DNA of 6,019 nucleotides from Candidatus Nitrosopumilus sp. (GCA_029863665.1 JAOTUX010000071.1:1-6019); one strand, 5' to 3'; counted from the stretch's first letter, positions 1-6,019 are shown. A program made the numbers and translations. The notes: a model not told the origin generated them from the letters alone.

Positions 1-179
1 CCTAATAAAACCACCAAAGGCAATTCAACAATTGTGTGCCCAATTGACATTTTTACACCTGATTTGGTGCCTTCTCTTAATCCATATGATATATTTGCTG
101 CAAAAAGAGGCCCAGGTGCCATGACTCCTGATGCTGAAATTACAATAACTAATACTGCAAATTCAAGTATCTGAACCAT
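1..179 (-). CDS. LysE/RhtB-family amino-acid exporter, N-terminal part (runs off left edge)
   Basis: Only the first 60 residues are in the window, reading from ATG at 179-177 to the left edge. LysE/RhtB proteins are inner-membrane exporters of amino acids or related small molecules, usually about 200 residues with five or six membrane helices. Visible features are a hydrophobic first helix (about residues 4-20, EFAVLVIVISASGV), the family motif around APGP (residues 21-24), then an amphipathic loop YGLREGTKSGVK and GHTIVE leading into a second hydrophobic helix (LPLVVLLG). An in-frame TAA lies upstream with no other ATG between, so this start is firm. It lies 50 bp downstream of the PAC2-family gene in the same direction and has its own TATA-like sequence, so it may be co-transcribed or separate. 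The substrate cannot be told from this fragment. Confidence 0.82.
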   Translation of the reverse strand, partial: MVQILEFAVLVIVISASGVMAPGPLFAANISYGLREGTKSGVKMSIGHTIVELPLVVLL

Positions 180-202
180 TGTTTTCTGACATTCTTGATT
201 TT

Positions 203-220
203 GTTATGAAATAAATATAA
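203..220 (-). promoter_or_regulatory. Possible TATA-box region for the LysE-family gene
   Basis: The minus strand reads TTATATTTATTTCATAAC here, an AT-rich stretch in the 50-bp gap between the PAC2 stop codon and the LysE ATG at 179. The 3' part (TTCATAAC) is centred about 27 bp before the ATG, which would fit a leaderless transcript. The TTATAT part is about 38 bp away and would give a leader of roughly 11 nt. No Shine-Dalgarno sequence precedes the ATG. The same T-rich stretch could also end transcription of the PAC2 gene. Confidence 0.35.
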
Positions 221-229
221 TTGAAAATT

Positions 230-943
230 CTATCTATACATAGAGTTTTTTAGGTGTCTTGATTCTTCCTGTGTTTGTTTTATTATCTCTTCATCTTTTT
301 CATCTTCTTGTTGTAATGATGAAATGTTACATGAAGCTCCGGGAATTAATTTTGACATTGTTACACAGAGTTGTGCACTAGATTTAAAATCTGGGCCTTT
401 TCCATCTGTATGAAAAATTATTACAATAACATCTTGCTCTGTCATACTTCCTTTATTTAACAACATTCCAGGAATTCCTGGTACTGTTCCGTGCTCTAAA
501 ACCTTCAAACCTGAATTTTTAATTTTTTGTCTGGCTGAATCAGTACTTCCAATTCCAATCATCTCTTCATTTCCATTTGGTGATTTAATTGCAACACTAC
601 TGACAATTAATCCAATTTTGTGTTTTTTTGCCCATTTCAACATTGTTTTAGCTGCAATTCTATGCCATGATTGATCAAGAGTAAGATATGACAGAAACAC
701 CCCTATCTTCAAACCATCATTGACAAAAATTCTAGCTGGATAATTTGGTTTTCCATCTTTGATGATGCTGATTGGCGGAAAACTATCTGAATCTATTATA
801 CCAGCTAATTCAAATTGTGATGTATGTATCATTGATTCAGTTGCAATTGCGCTGCTAAATCCTATTGATGGAAATCCATCAATAAGATACCCTCCTTCTA
901 AATTTAATGGCTTTAATTCTAATTCTTGGAAACACTGAAGAAT
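230..943 (-). CDS. PAC2-family proteasome assembly chaperone/activator (PbaB-like), start codon uncertain
   Basis: PAC2-family protein (COG1938 type). Archaeal members such as PbaA and PbaB bind the 20S proteasome alpha ring as assembly factors or ATP-independent activators. The only ATG (832) gives 200 residues, but the same frame stays open upstream to TAG at 980-982. That extension encodes the expected family N-terminus, including LEGGYLIDGFPSIGFSSAIA, matching the glycine-rich G-F-P-x-I-G segment of PAC2 proteins. No ATG, GTG or TTG occurs in the extension. The coordinates given start at an ATT (943-941), which makes 237 residues, close to the usual 235-260, and sits 26 bp from a TATA-like sequence; this start is a hypothesis. 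The interior carries ARQKIKNSGLKVLEHGTVPGIPGMLL and a C-terminal charged helix. The last three residues, Met-Tyr-Arg, fit the HbYX (hydrophobic-Tyr-any) motif that docks proteins on the proteasome alpha ring. The gene follows deoxyhypusine synthase closely in the same direction. Family is sure; start and biochemical role are not. Confidence 0.85.
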   Translation of the reverse strand: MLQCFQELELKPLNLEGGYLIDGFPSIGFSSAIATESMIHTSQFELAGIIDSDSFPPISIIKDGKPNYPARIFVNDGLKIGVFLSYLTLDQSWHRIAAKTMLKWAKKHKIGLIVSSVAIKSPNGNEEMIGIGSTDSARQKIKNSGLKVLEHGTVPGIPGMLLNKGSMTEQDVIVIIFHTDGKGPDFKSSAQLCVTMSKLIPGASCNISSLQQEDEKDEEIIKQTQEESRHLKNSMYR

Positions 944-964
944 ATCTCTATTAACGAAATAATA

Positions 965-973
965 GTTTTTATC
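965..973 (-). promoter_or_regulatory. Possible TATA box for the PAC2-family gene
   Basis: The minus strand reads GATAAAAAC here, centred 26 bp before the candidate ATT start at 943. That is the same spacing seen for the deoxyhypusine synthase and hydrolase genes in this window. It lies just after the deoxyhypusine synthase stop. The sequence is AT-rich, so a chance match is quite possible, and the gene may instead be read from the upstream promoter. Confidence 0.25.
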
Positions 974-985
974 TAAATTCTAAAT

Positions 986-1927
986 CTATTTTTGTAATTT
1001 TGAGACAAGTGCTGCATAAATGAATGGTAATGTTGTTGTTACTTCTGCATGAAGTGTTGATTGTCTTGCTTTTTGTGTTACTTTCCCCCATGATATTGCT
1101 TCTCTAACTAGTGCACCACTGAGGCTTCCATCAAATTCTTGTGCAGTTGTAATGTAAAATGCATAATCTAGTCCCTCTCTATATTGATTCCACCATAATG
1201 TGTGGTGCTTTGAGATTCCGCCTCCAATCATAAACGCGCCTGATTTCTCAGCTTTGAAAATTAATCCTGAAAGTAAATCTGCGTCTCCTGCCATGTTTAA
1301 CTTGAAATCATTATGCTTTTGTGTAAAAAGCCAAATTTGACTTCCTACCGCTCCATCCATTATTCCTGGAACTACTAAATCAATGTCGTTTTTGTAAGCC
1401 CAAAAAAGAAATGAATCTTCTCCTAGGTGCTTTCCAATCATCTTACATATCTCTGCAGTAGTCATCTCTTTTACTCCGTTTTGGTATTCTTCTTCCAAAA
1501 ACCCCTGCATTTTTTCTTCAATTAGCGGTCCATAGCTATCCATAGGTACCAACACATTGCCTAATCTGTGAATGTTTTGATTTGCTAATTCCATGTCATC
1601 CATTGTAAAAGATCCTTCTTTGTAATGTGAAAAATGTCTTGCAATGTCATGATCTAGTGCTCCGCAAGTTGTTATGACAACATCAAACCATTTGTTTTTG
1701 ATCATGTTTTTGATGATTCCTCTTAATCCTGTTGAGATGACAGCTCCTACAAATGAGATAAACTTGAGGCACTGTTTATCTGAAATCATTTCTGTTAAAA
1801 TCTCTAGCCCATCTGATAGATTTACTGATTCAAATCCTCCTGATTGAGATAACTCTTCAAAAATTCTCTCTATTGATGTGTCTGAATTAATTTCAATATC
1901 TTTGACTGGACGTCCAGGAGTTACCAT
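986..1927 (-). CDS. dys: Deoxyhypusine synthase
   Basis: Cytoplasmic NAD-dependent enzyme that moves the aminobutyl group of spermidine onto one lysine of translation factor aIF5A, the first step of hypusine formation. Numbered from the ATG at 1927 (313 residues): a Rossmann-type segment FVGAVISTGLRGII (about 59-72), TTCGALDHD (about 86-94), PGIMDGAVGSQIW (about 187-199), GGGISKHH (235-242), TAQEFDG (about 261-267) and SWGK (279-282). Aligning by eye with human DHPS, whose sequence I recalled, Lys282 matches catalytic Lys329 and His241 matches His288, with identical spacing between them. So the active site looks complete. A longer frame begins at TTG 1948, but the TATA-like box at 1948-1957 is 26 bp before the ATG and would leave the TTG upstream of the transcript start. 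MVTPGRPVKDIE also fits the usual archaeal N-terminus. It is first of three minus-strand genes and divergent from ino1. Confidence 0.93.
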   Translation of the reverse strand: MVTPGRPVKDIEINSDTSIERIFEELSQSGGFESVNLSDGLEILTEMISDKQCLKFISFVGAVISTGLRGIIKNMIKNKWFDVVITTCGALDHDIARHFSHYKEGSFTMDDMELANQNIHRLGNVLVPMDSYGPLIEEKMQGFLEEEYQNGVKEMTTAEICKMIGKHLGEDSFLFWAYKNDIDLVVPGIMDGAVGSQIWLFTQKHNDFKLNMAGDADLLSGLIFKAEKSGAFMIGGGISKHHTLWWNQYREGLDYAFYITTAQEFDGSLSGALVREAISWGKVTQKARQSTLHAEVTTTLPFIYAALVSKLQK

Positions 1928-1947
1928 AATTTTGTTCGTTGCTCTCA

Positions 1948-1957
1948 AGTATAAAAT
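1948..1957 (-). promoter_or_regulatory. TATA box of deoxyhypusine synthase
   Basis: The minus strand reads ATTTTATACT, a good archaeal TATA box, centred about 26 bp before the ATG at 1927. This spacing predicts that transcription starts at or next to the ATG, giving a leaderless mRNA, in keeping with the absence of a Shine-Dalgarno sequence. It is also the main argument against the upstream TTG start at 1948. Confidence 0.6.
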
Positions 1958-1997
1958 TCTGCCTTACTAGAATCCATTTTTTTATTATCTAAGTAAA

Positions 1998-2005
1998 CTT
2001 TAAAC
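1998..2005 (+). promoter_or_regulatory. TATA box of inositol-phosphate synthase
   Basis: CTTTAAAC lies in the divergent intergenic region, centred about 28 bp before the ATG at 2030, with no Shine-Dalgarno sequence between (the bases just before the ATG are ATTTTTCGA). This suggests a leaderless or nearly leaderless transcript. It is about 48 bp from the opposing deoxyhypusine synthase TATA box, so two preinitiation complexes would sit back to back. Confidence 0.55.
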
Positions 2006-2029
2006 CCGCCTAATAACATCATTTTTCGA

Positions 2030-3124
2030 ATGGTAGATAGAATTAAAGTTGGTTTGGTAGGTATTGGTAATTGTTTTTCAGGATTAATTCAAGGAATTGA
2101 GTATTATAGAAAAAATCCTTCTCAAGAGGTAACTGGGATTATTCATGATAAATTAGCTGGGTATGGAATTCATGACATTGATTTTGTATGTGGATTTGAT
2201 GTAGGTGAAACTAAAGTTGGCAAGCCCCTCAATGAAGCAATTTATGGATATCCTAACATGGTTGATTGGATTTCAAAAAATGATATGCCAAAAACAGATG
2301 CCAAAGTCTATGAAAGTCCTTTGTTGGATGGAGTTGGAATCTGGGTAGAAAACAGAGTTAAACCAATTTCAAGTACTAAAACTACTGAACAAATTGCAGA
2401 TGAAGTAAAACAAGTAATCAAGGATTCTGGTGTTGAAATTATTGTATCTTATTTACCTGTAGGCTCTGATAAAGTAACTGAATTCTGGGCTCAAATTTGT
2501 CTTGATACTAATACTGCTTTTGTAAATTGTATTCCTTCATTTATTGCCTCTGATGAAAAATGGGCCAAGAAATTTGAAGAAAAAAATATTCCTTGCATTG
2601 GTGATGATATCAAAGGACAAGTAGGAGCAACTATAGTTCATAGAACCTTAGCCAAATTATGTAACGACAGAGGAACAAAAATTGAAAAAACATACCAAAT
2701 CAATGTTGGTGGAAATACTGATTTTCTAAACATGAAAGAACAAGACAGGCTAGTATCAAAGAAAATCTCTAAAACAGAAAGTGTACAAAGTCAATTAAAT
2801 GAAAGATTAGATGATGATCAAATTTATGTTGGACCCTCTGATTTTATTCCTTTCTTGGGAAATACAAAACTTATGTTCATGAGAATTGAGGGTCGTCAAT
2901 GGGCAAATATTCCTTATAATATGGAAGTTCGTTTAGAAGTTGATGATAAAGCAAATTCTGCAGGAATTGTAATTGATGCAATTAGATTGGCAAAAATTGC
3001 ACTTGATAGAGGGATTGGTGGACCGATCAAACCTGCAAGTGCATATTTGATGAAACATCCAATAGAACAGACTTCTGATATTGCCGCAAAAACTGCATGT
3101 GAAAAATTTGTTGCAGGTCAATAG
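2030..3124 (+). CDS. ino1: myo-Inositol-1-phosphate synthase
   Basis: NAD-dependent cytoplasmic enzyme that cyclises glucose 6-phosphate to myo-inositol phosphate, the source of inositol for archaeal phosphoinositol lipid headgroups and some solutes. The 364-residue length matches the short prokaryotic type (about 360-390), as in actinobacteria and Archaeoglobus, not the roughly 500-residue eukaryotic type. Visible features: the N-terminal Rossmann loop VGLVGIGNCFSGLIQG (about 7-22) followed by EYY; GDDIKGQVGAT (191-201); the family signature NVGGNTDFLNM (225-235); lysine-rich KKISKTESV (244-252); and the C-terminal DDKANSAGIVIDAIRLAK (305-322) with RGIGGPI (327-333) and SAYLMK (337-342). The ATG is chosen because it directly precedes the Rossmann strand and has a TATA box at the leaderless distance. 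The stop codon touches the stop codon of the convergent hydrolase gene. Confidence 0.95.
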   Translation: MVDRIKVGLVGIGNCFSGLIQGIEYYRKNPSQEVTGIIHDKLAGYGIHDIDFVCGFDVGETKVGKPLNEAIYGYPNMVDWISKNDMPKTDAKVYESPLLDGVGIWVENRVKPISSTKTTEQIADEVKQVIKDSGVEIIVSYLPVGSDKVTEFWAQICLDTNTAFVNCIPSFIASDEKWAKKFEEKNIPCIGDDIKGQVGATIVHRTLAKLCNDRGTKIEKTYQINVGGNTDFLNMKEQDRLVSKKISKTESVQSQLNERLDDDQIYVGPSDFIPFLGNTKLMFMRIEGRQWANIPYNMEVRLEVDDKANSAGIVIDAIRLAKIALDRGIGGPIKPASAYLMKHPIEQTSDIAAKTACEKFVAGQ

Positions 3125-3859
3125 TTATTGAAATTTATTTAAATCTGAAAATCTACTCTTTCTACTTTCTTCATATTTGTCAAGCGTAAACTCTTTGATT
3201 ACTTTGTCCTCTCCACTTAATTTTGTAATTTTTGTTGTGACTACTTTGTTGTTTTCAATCAGATCAACCATCATGCTATTTCCACCAAATCTGTGATTCT
3301 CAACATTTGCGGCAAGGATTGGTATTCTATTTTCAAGTGCTCTTACCTGAACATACATCTGCCAAGGTGAGATACCTCTTCTAACGATTCTACTTGGTGA
3401 AAATAATACTTGAGCACCTTTTTTTGTAAGTATGTTGGCAACTTTTGGAAATACCATATCATAGCAAATTATCACTCCAAATTTACACGATGTATTGAAT
3501 ATTTTGGCCTCATTTCCAGGCTTTACGTTGTCTCGTTCATAGTCAAATGGATGAATTTTCTCCTGCCTACCTATGATTTCTCCTTCTGGACCAATAATTG
3601 GAGCTACAATTGATGGTTTTCTTTTAGTTTCATAAAATGCCCCTGGAATGATGGTCATGGAGAAATCTTTAGCGATCTTTTTAAATTCTGAAAATTCTGA
3701 ATCAAAATCTGAAATTTCATTATTTTTTAGCCATTGCTCAGGCAAGCAGACGATTTCTGTCTCTTTCTTTCCTAATGTTTTTAATATCTCTGCAATTTGG
3801 GAAACCCCCTTTTCATTAGAACTATATGAAATAGTTTGAATCAATCCTAACTTGACCAT
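3125..3859 (-). CDS. Carbon-nitrogen hydrolase (nitrilase superfamily)
   Basis: Member of the nitrilase/amidase superfamily, which hydrolyses non-peptide C-N bonds in amides, nitriles or N-carbamoyl compounds through a Glu-Lys-Cys triad. All three are present: Glu41 in CLPEQWL, Lys101 in GRQEKIHPF and Cys132 in GVIICYDMVFP, followed by the usual GAQVLFSPS strand and the RALENRIPILAANV segment (about 173-186). At 244 residues it is slightly shorter than the common 260-280, mostly at the C-terminus, where a charged tail (DKYEESRKSRFSDL) replaces the longer oligomer-forming end of some relatives. The ATG at 3859 starts directly at the first beta strand (VKLGLIQ) and has a TATA box 26 bp upstream. 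Superfamily assignment is secure; the substrate is not readable. It resembles Nit/omega-amidase-like and general amidohydrolase branches. It is convergent with ino1 and divergent from smc, so it is probably monocistronic. Confidence 0.92.
   Translation of the reverse strand: MVKLGLIQTISYSSNEKGVSQIAEILKTLGKKETEIVCLPEQWLKNNEISDFDSEFSEFKKIAKDFSMTIIPGAFYETKRKPSIVAPIIGPEGEIIGRQEKIHPFDYERDNVKPGNEAKIFNTSCKFGVIICYDMVFPKVANILTKKGAQVLFSPSRIVRRGISPWQMYVQVRALENRIPILAANVENHRFGGNSMMVDLIENNKVVTTKITKLSGEDKVIKEFTLDKYEESRKSRFSDLNKFQ
3157..3179 (+). terminator. Possible U-rich terminator of ino1 inside the convergent gene
   Basis: The plus strand just past the ino1 stop is pyrimidine-rich (CTCTTTCTACTTTCTTCATATTT) without a clear hairpin. 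Archaeal terminators are often simple U-rich tracts. Because the two stop codons touch, any ino1 terminator must lie inside the 3' end of the hydrolase gene. A tract like this could also arise simply from the Lys/Arg/Glu-rich C-terminus encoded on the other strand. Confidence 0.3.
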
Positions 3860-3880
3860 GCCTTTGGAATTCCTAGTTGG

Positions 3881-3888
3881 TAATTATA
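3881..3888 (-). promoter_or_regulatory. TATA box of the carbon-nitrogen hydrolase gene
   Basis: The minus strand reads TATAATTA, centred about 26 bp before the ATG at 3859, so the transcript is probably leaderless. A second TATA-like site (GTTATACC, 3893-3900) lies further upstream and would give a leader of about 12 nt. No Shine-Dalgarno sequence is seen before the ATG. Confidence 0.55.
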
Positions 3889-4038
3889 GGTAGGTATAAC
3901 TAAACGATCAACTCTGAAAAATAATTTCTATCTCTAACCGTTACGAAAAATATGATAATAAAACAAGAAAAATTATGCAATTATGTCAACTAAACTTGTT
4001 AATCATCGATTATCCCACCAATCGAGAAAATAATATCA
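3889..4038. other. Divergent intergenic region upstream of smc
   Basis: This is the upstream part of the 179-bp gap between the hydrolase and smc starts. It is AT-rich. It contains TATA-like sequences on the smc strand (AAATATGATAATAAAAC around 3947-3963, and a weak GATTAT at 4008-4013 placed about 28 bp before the TTG). It also has an 8-bp-period direct repeat of AATTATG (3971-3977 and 3979-3985) containing two ATGs. Those ATGs open reading frames of only 25 (3975-4052) and 16 (3983-4033) codons; neither is supported as a gene. No tRNA-like or other RNA fold was recognised by eye. Confidence 0.45.
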
Positions 4039-6019
4039 TTGGTTCATGTTAAAAAAGTTGAGATCTTTGGTTTCAAATCATTTGGGTTTAAAAATACCAC
4101 TGTTCAGTTTGAACCTGGACTGGTATCGATCTCTGGACCAAATGGCTCAGGCAAAAGTAACATCTTAGATGCAATTATTTTTGCAATGGGTGAAAACAAA
4201 CCAAAAATAATGAGAGTCGATAAATTACGATCATTAATTCATGATATTGAAGGAAATCGCCGTGGACCAAAAATAGCACGCTCTAGTGTTCACTTTGATA
4301 ATTCTGATAGAAAAATACCTGTTGATTCTGATGTTGTTGAGATTACAAGAGAAATGGATGAAAATGGTGAAAACACATACTATCTAAACAAAAAGAAAAC
4401 AAATCGCAGCCATATTCTTGATCTTCTTGATATGGCAAATGCTGGTTTAGGTCAACTTAATGCAGTACAACAAGGAACTGTTACTAGAATTTCAGAATTC
4501 ACTTCTGAAGAAAAAAGAAAAACCATTGAGGATCTGATCGGTTTATCTTATTTTGATGAAAAAAAGACCGAATCTGTAAAGCAACTAAATGAAGCTGACA
4601 GGCGATTAGAAATTGCTTTGGCAAAAATGGGAGAAATCAAAAAAAGAATTGATGAGCTTGAAGAAGAAAGAAATCAGAAATTACGCCATGATATTCTTGA
4701 ACGTGAGCTAAATCGTTACAAGGCAATATCTGCTGCAAATAAAATGAAGGTCATCTCTAGCCAAAAAACCACTAAAGAGTCTACTTTACACACTATAACT
4801 GATGAAATTACTGTATTAGATGATCAAAGAACCATCTTGAGGACAGAAATTAGTACTATGGATGCTGAAAAAACAAAATTAATGGCTGAAGCCGATGACT
4901 ATAGTCATTCTAAAGCATCCATTGATTCTGAGATAAGCTCTGCAATGGAACAATATGAAATCGATAATAGCGCAATTTCTGCATCCAAAAAAAGACTAGA
5001 GCAAATCAATGTCAGGATCCCAGAAATTAAAATTGAGATAGAAGAAATTACTGGTGCCAGAAATGATATCCATACTCAAATTATAAAAATAAAAGAATCA
5101 ATTGATGAATCAAATCTAAAGAAAAATAAAATCAATGAAGATTTAAAAATTATTGATTCTGAAAGAAATAATGTTTTAACCAAGCAATCTGAAGCCGCAG
5201 CCAAAAAATCTGAAATTGACAATAAAATTAAAACACTTACAGACAAACTAAATGAATCTAAACTAAAACTTTCTAAAATTAAATATGAAAAAGAAGAATC
5301 TGCAACTAAACTTAAAACAAATTCTGTAAAATTTGATGACTTAAAAAATGATATTGAAAAACTGTCTGGCTACAAATTACAATTAGAATCCATGATGAAA
5401 AATAATGATGATACAATCTCTGAATTAAAATCTAGAATTGCAAAATTACAAACAAAAAAATTAAAAATAATTAATGATATGGATGAGTTGGGATTTTTGT
5501 TAGAAAAATCCACCAAGGCTGCAATTCAATATGAATCAAAGATTAAAACTGTTAAAGGATTCATGCATGAAGATTATACTGTTGCAAAATTAAAAGAAGA
5601 TGCAGACAAGCTAGGAATTGAAGGTTTGGTATATGAGATGATTTCATGGAACAAACAGTATGAACGTTCAATTCTCGCTGTAAGTTCTGATTGGATTAAA
5701 GCAATTGTTGTCAAAGATTTTGCAACATTGCTTGGAATTGCAGAAGCTGCTAAAAGTAGGAAACTACCAAAACTCAAAATCATTCCGCTTGAGGCCATTC
5801 CTAAATTTAATCTAAATTTACCACAAGAATCTGGGGTAATTGGAAATCTTGCTGATTATGTAACTTGTGATGCTGCTTATTCTGCACTCAAAACATTCCT
5901 ATTTGGAAATATTGTGCTTACCTCCACTCGAGAATCTGCTTATAATGTCTCTCAATTAGGCTACAAGGCAGTAACTATGGATGGTGAATATTTTGAAGCT
6001 CGAGGAGGTACTGTAGTGA
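4039..6019 (+). CDS. smc: Chromosome segregation protein SMC, N-terminal part (runs off right edge)
   Basis: Structural maintenance of chromosomes ATPase, which dimerises through its hinge and, with kleisin partners, compacts and segregates DNA. The visible 660 residues begin with VHVKKVEIFGFKSFG and include Walker A GPNGSGKS (33-40), an R-loop-like DKLRSLIH (61-68), a Q-loop-region QQG (144-146) and SEEKRKTIEDLIGLSYFDEKK, which leads into the first coiled-coil arm (about 175-505, rich in Lys, Glu, Ile and Leu). The hinge follows from about 508 (HEDYTVAKL, LGIEGLVYEMISW) and is cut just after VTMDGEYFEARGGTVV. The second arm, ABC signature and Walker B of a typical 1150-1200-residue protein must lie beyond the window. 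The frame is open from 4003 with no ATG before the conserved N-terminus, so TTG at 4039 is the start; the family usually begins M-V-H-I/V-K-K. No in-frame stop occurs. The role is certain by homology. Confidence 0.95.
   Translation, partial: MVHVKKVEIFGFKSFGFKNTTVQFEPGLVSISGPNGSGKSNILDAIIFAMGENKPKIMRVDKLRSLIHDIEGNRRGPKIARSSVHFDNSDRKIPVDSDVVEITREMDENGENTYYLNKKKTNRSHILDLLDMANAGLGQLNAVQQGTVTRISEFTSEEKRKTIEDLIGLSYFDEKKTESVKQLNEADRRLEIALAKMGEIKKRIDELEEERNQKLRHDILERELNRYKAISAANKMKVISSQKTTKESTLHTITDEITVLDDQRTILRTEISTMDAEKTKLMAEADDYSHSKASIDSEISSAMEQYEIDNSAISASKKRLEQINVRIPEIKIEIEEITGARNDIHTQIIKIKESIDESNLKKNKINEDLKIIDSERNNVLTKQSEAAAKKSEIDNKIKTLTDKLNESKLKLSKIKYEKEESATKLKTNSVKFDDLKNDIEKLSGYKLQLESMMKNNDDTISELKSRIAKLQTKKLKIINDMDELGFLLEKSTKAAIQYESKIKTVKGFMHEDYTVAKLKEDADKLGIEGLVYEMISWNKQYERSILAVSSDWIKAIVVKDFATLLGIAEAAKSRKLPKLKIIPLEAIPKFNLNLPQESGVIGNLADYVTCDAAYSALKTFLFGNIVLTSTRESAYNVSQLGYKAVTMDGEYFEARGGTVV

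Noticed and set aside
180..192. Upstream ATG (192-190, minus strand) as the LysE-family start
   Set aside because: It is in another frame and reaches a stop after nine codons; the exporter frame begins at the ATG at 179.
2933..3121. 62-codon minus-strand frame within ino1
   Set aside because: It is antisense to the well-conserved 3' end of ino1; its Cys/Phe/Ile-rich product reflects complementary codons and resembles no protein family.
3410..3839. Two plus-strand frames (3410-3613 and 3648-3839) inside the hydrolase gene
   Set aside because: Both lie antisense to conserved parts of the hydrolase, including the catalytic cysteine region, and have low-complexity products with no recognisable domain.
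3860..4038. Possible tRNA or structured RNA in the gap before smc
   Set aside because: No cloverleaf-like arms, CCA end or strong inverted repeats were seen by eye; the region is AT-rich promoter-like DNA.
5574..5798. 74-codon minus-strand frame within smc
   Set aside because: It is antisense to the SMC hinge; the Ser/Ala/Leu-rich product is a shadow of the coding strand.
1..6019. A new multi-gene system, mobile element, CRISPR array or defence island
   Set aside because: Every gene falls in a well-known housekeeping family, and composition looks uniform by eye. No repeats, integrase, transposase or clustered accessory genes are present.

Overview
The window looks like ordinary core chromosome of an ammonia-oxidising archaeon, of the Nitrosopumilus type (Thaumarchaeota/Nitrososphaerota). 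The evidence is low G+C, an archaeal deoxyhypusine synthase, a PAC2-family proteasome partner with a C-terminal HbYX tail, an archaeal-type inositol-phosphate synthase and an archaeal SMC. Several genes also have a TATA-like box about 26 bp before the start codon and no Shine-Dalgarno sequence, which is typical of leaderless archaeal transcripts. The species assignment is inference; no database search was possible.

Layout. Positions 1-1927 hold three minus-strand genes read right to left: deoxyhypusine synthase (986-1927), a PAC2-family protein (230 to about 943) and the first 60 residues of a LysE-family exporter (179 to beyond the left edge). Positions 1928-2029 form a compact divergent promoter region. 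myo-Inositol-1-phosphate synthase runs on the plus strand (2030-3124). It meets a minus-strand carbon-nitrogen hydrolase (3125-3859) tail to tail with no base between the stop codons. Positions 3860-4038 form a second divergent promoter region. The chromosome-segregation ATPase SMC starts there with TTG and runs off the right edge (4039-6019), with the window ending inside its hinge domain.

The genes serve separate housekeeping jobs rather than one pathway: hypusine modification of translation factor aIF5A, proteasome assembly or activation, metabolite export, inositol supply for phospholipid headgroups and solutes, amide or nitrile hydrolysis, and chromosome condensation. I found no mobile element, CRISPR array, RNA gene or defence system.

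The points most worth a second look are the PAC2 gene, whose conserved N-terminal region lies upstream of its only ATG and has no ATG, GTG or TTG start; its HbYX tail; and the zero-spacing convergent gene pair.
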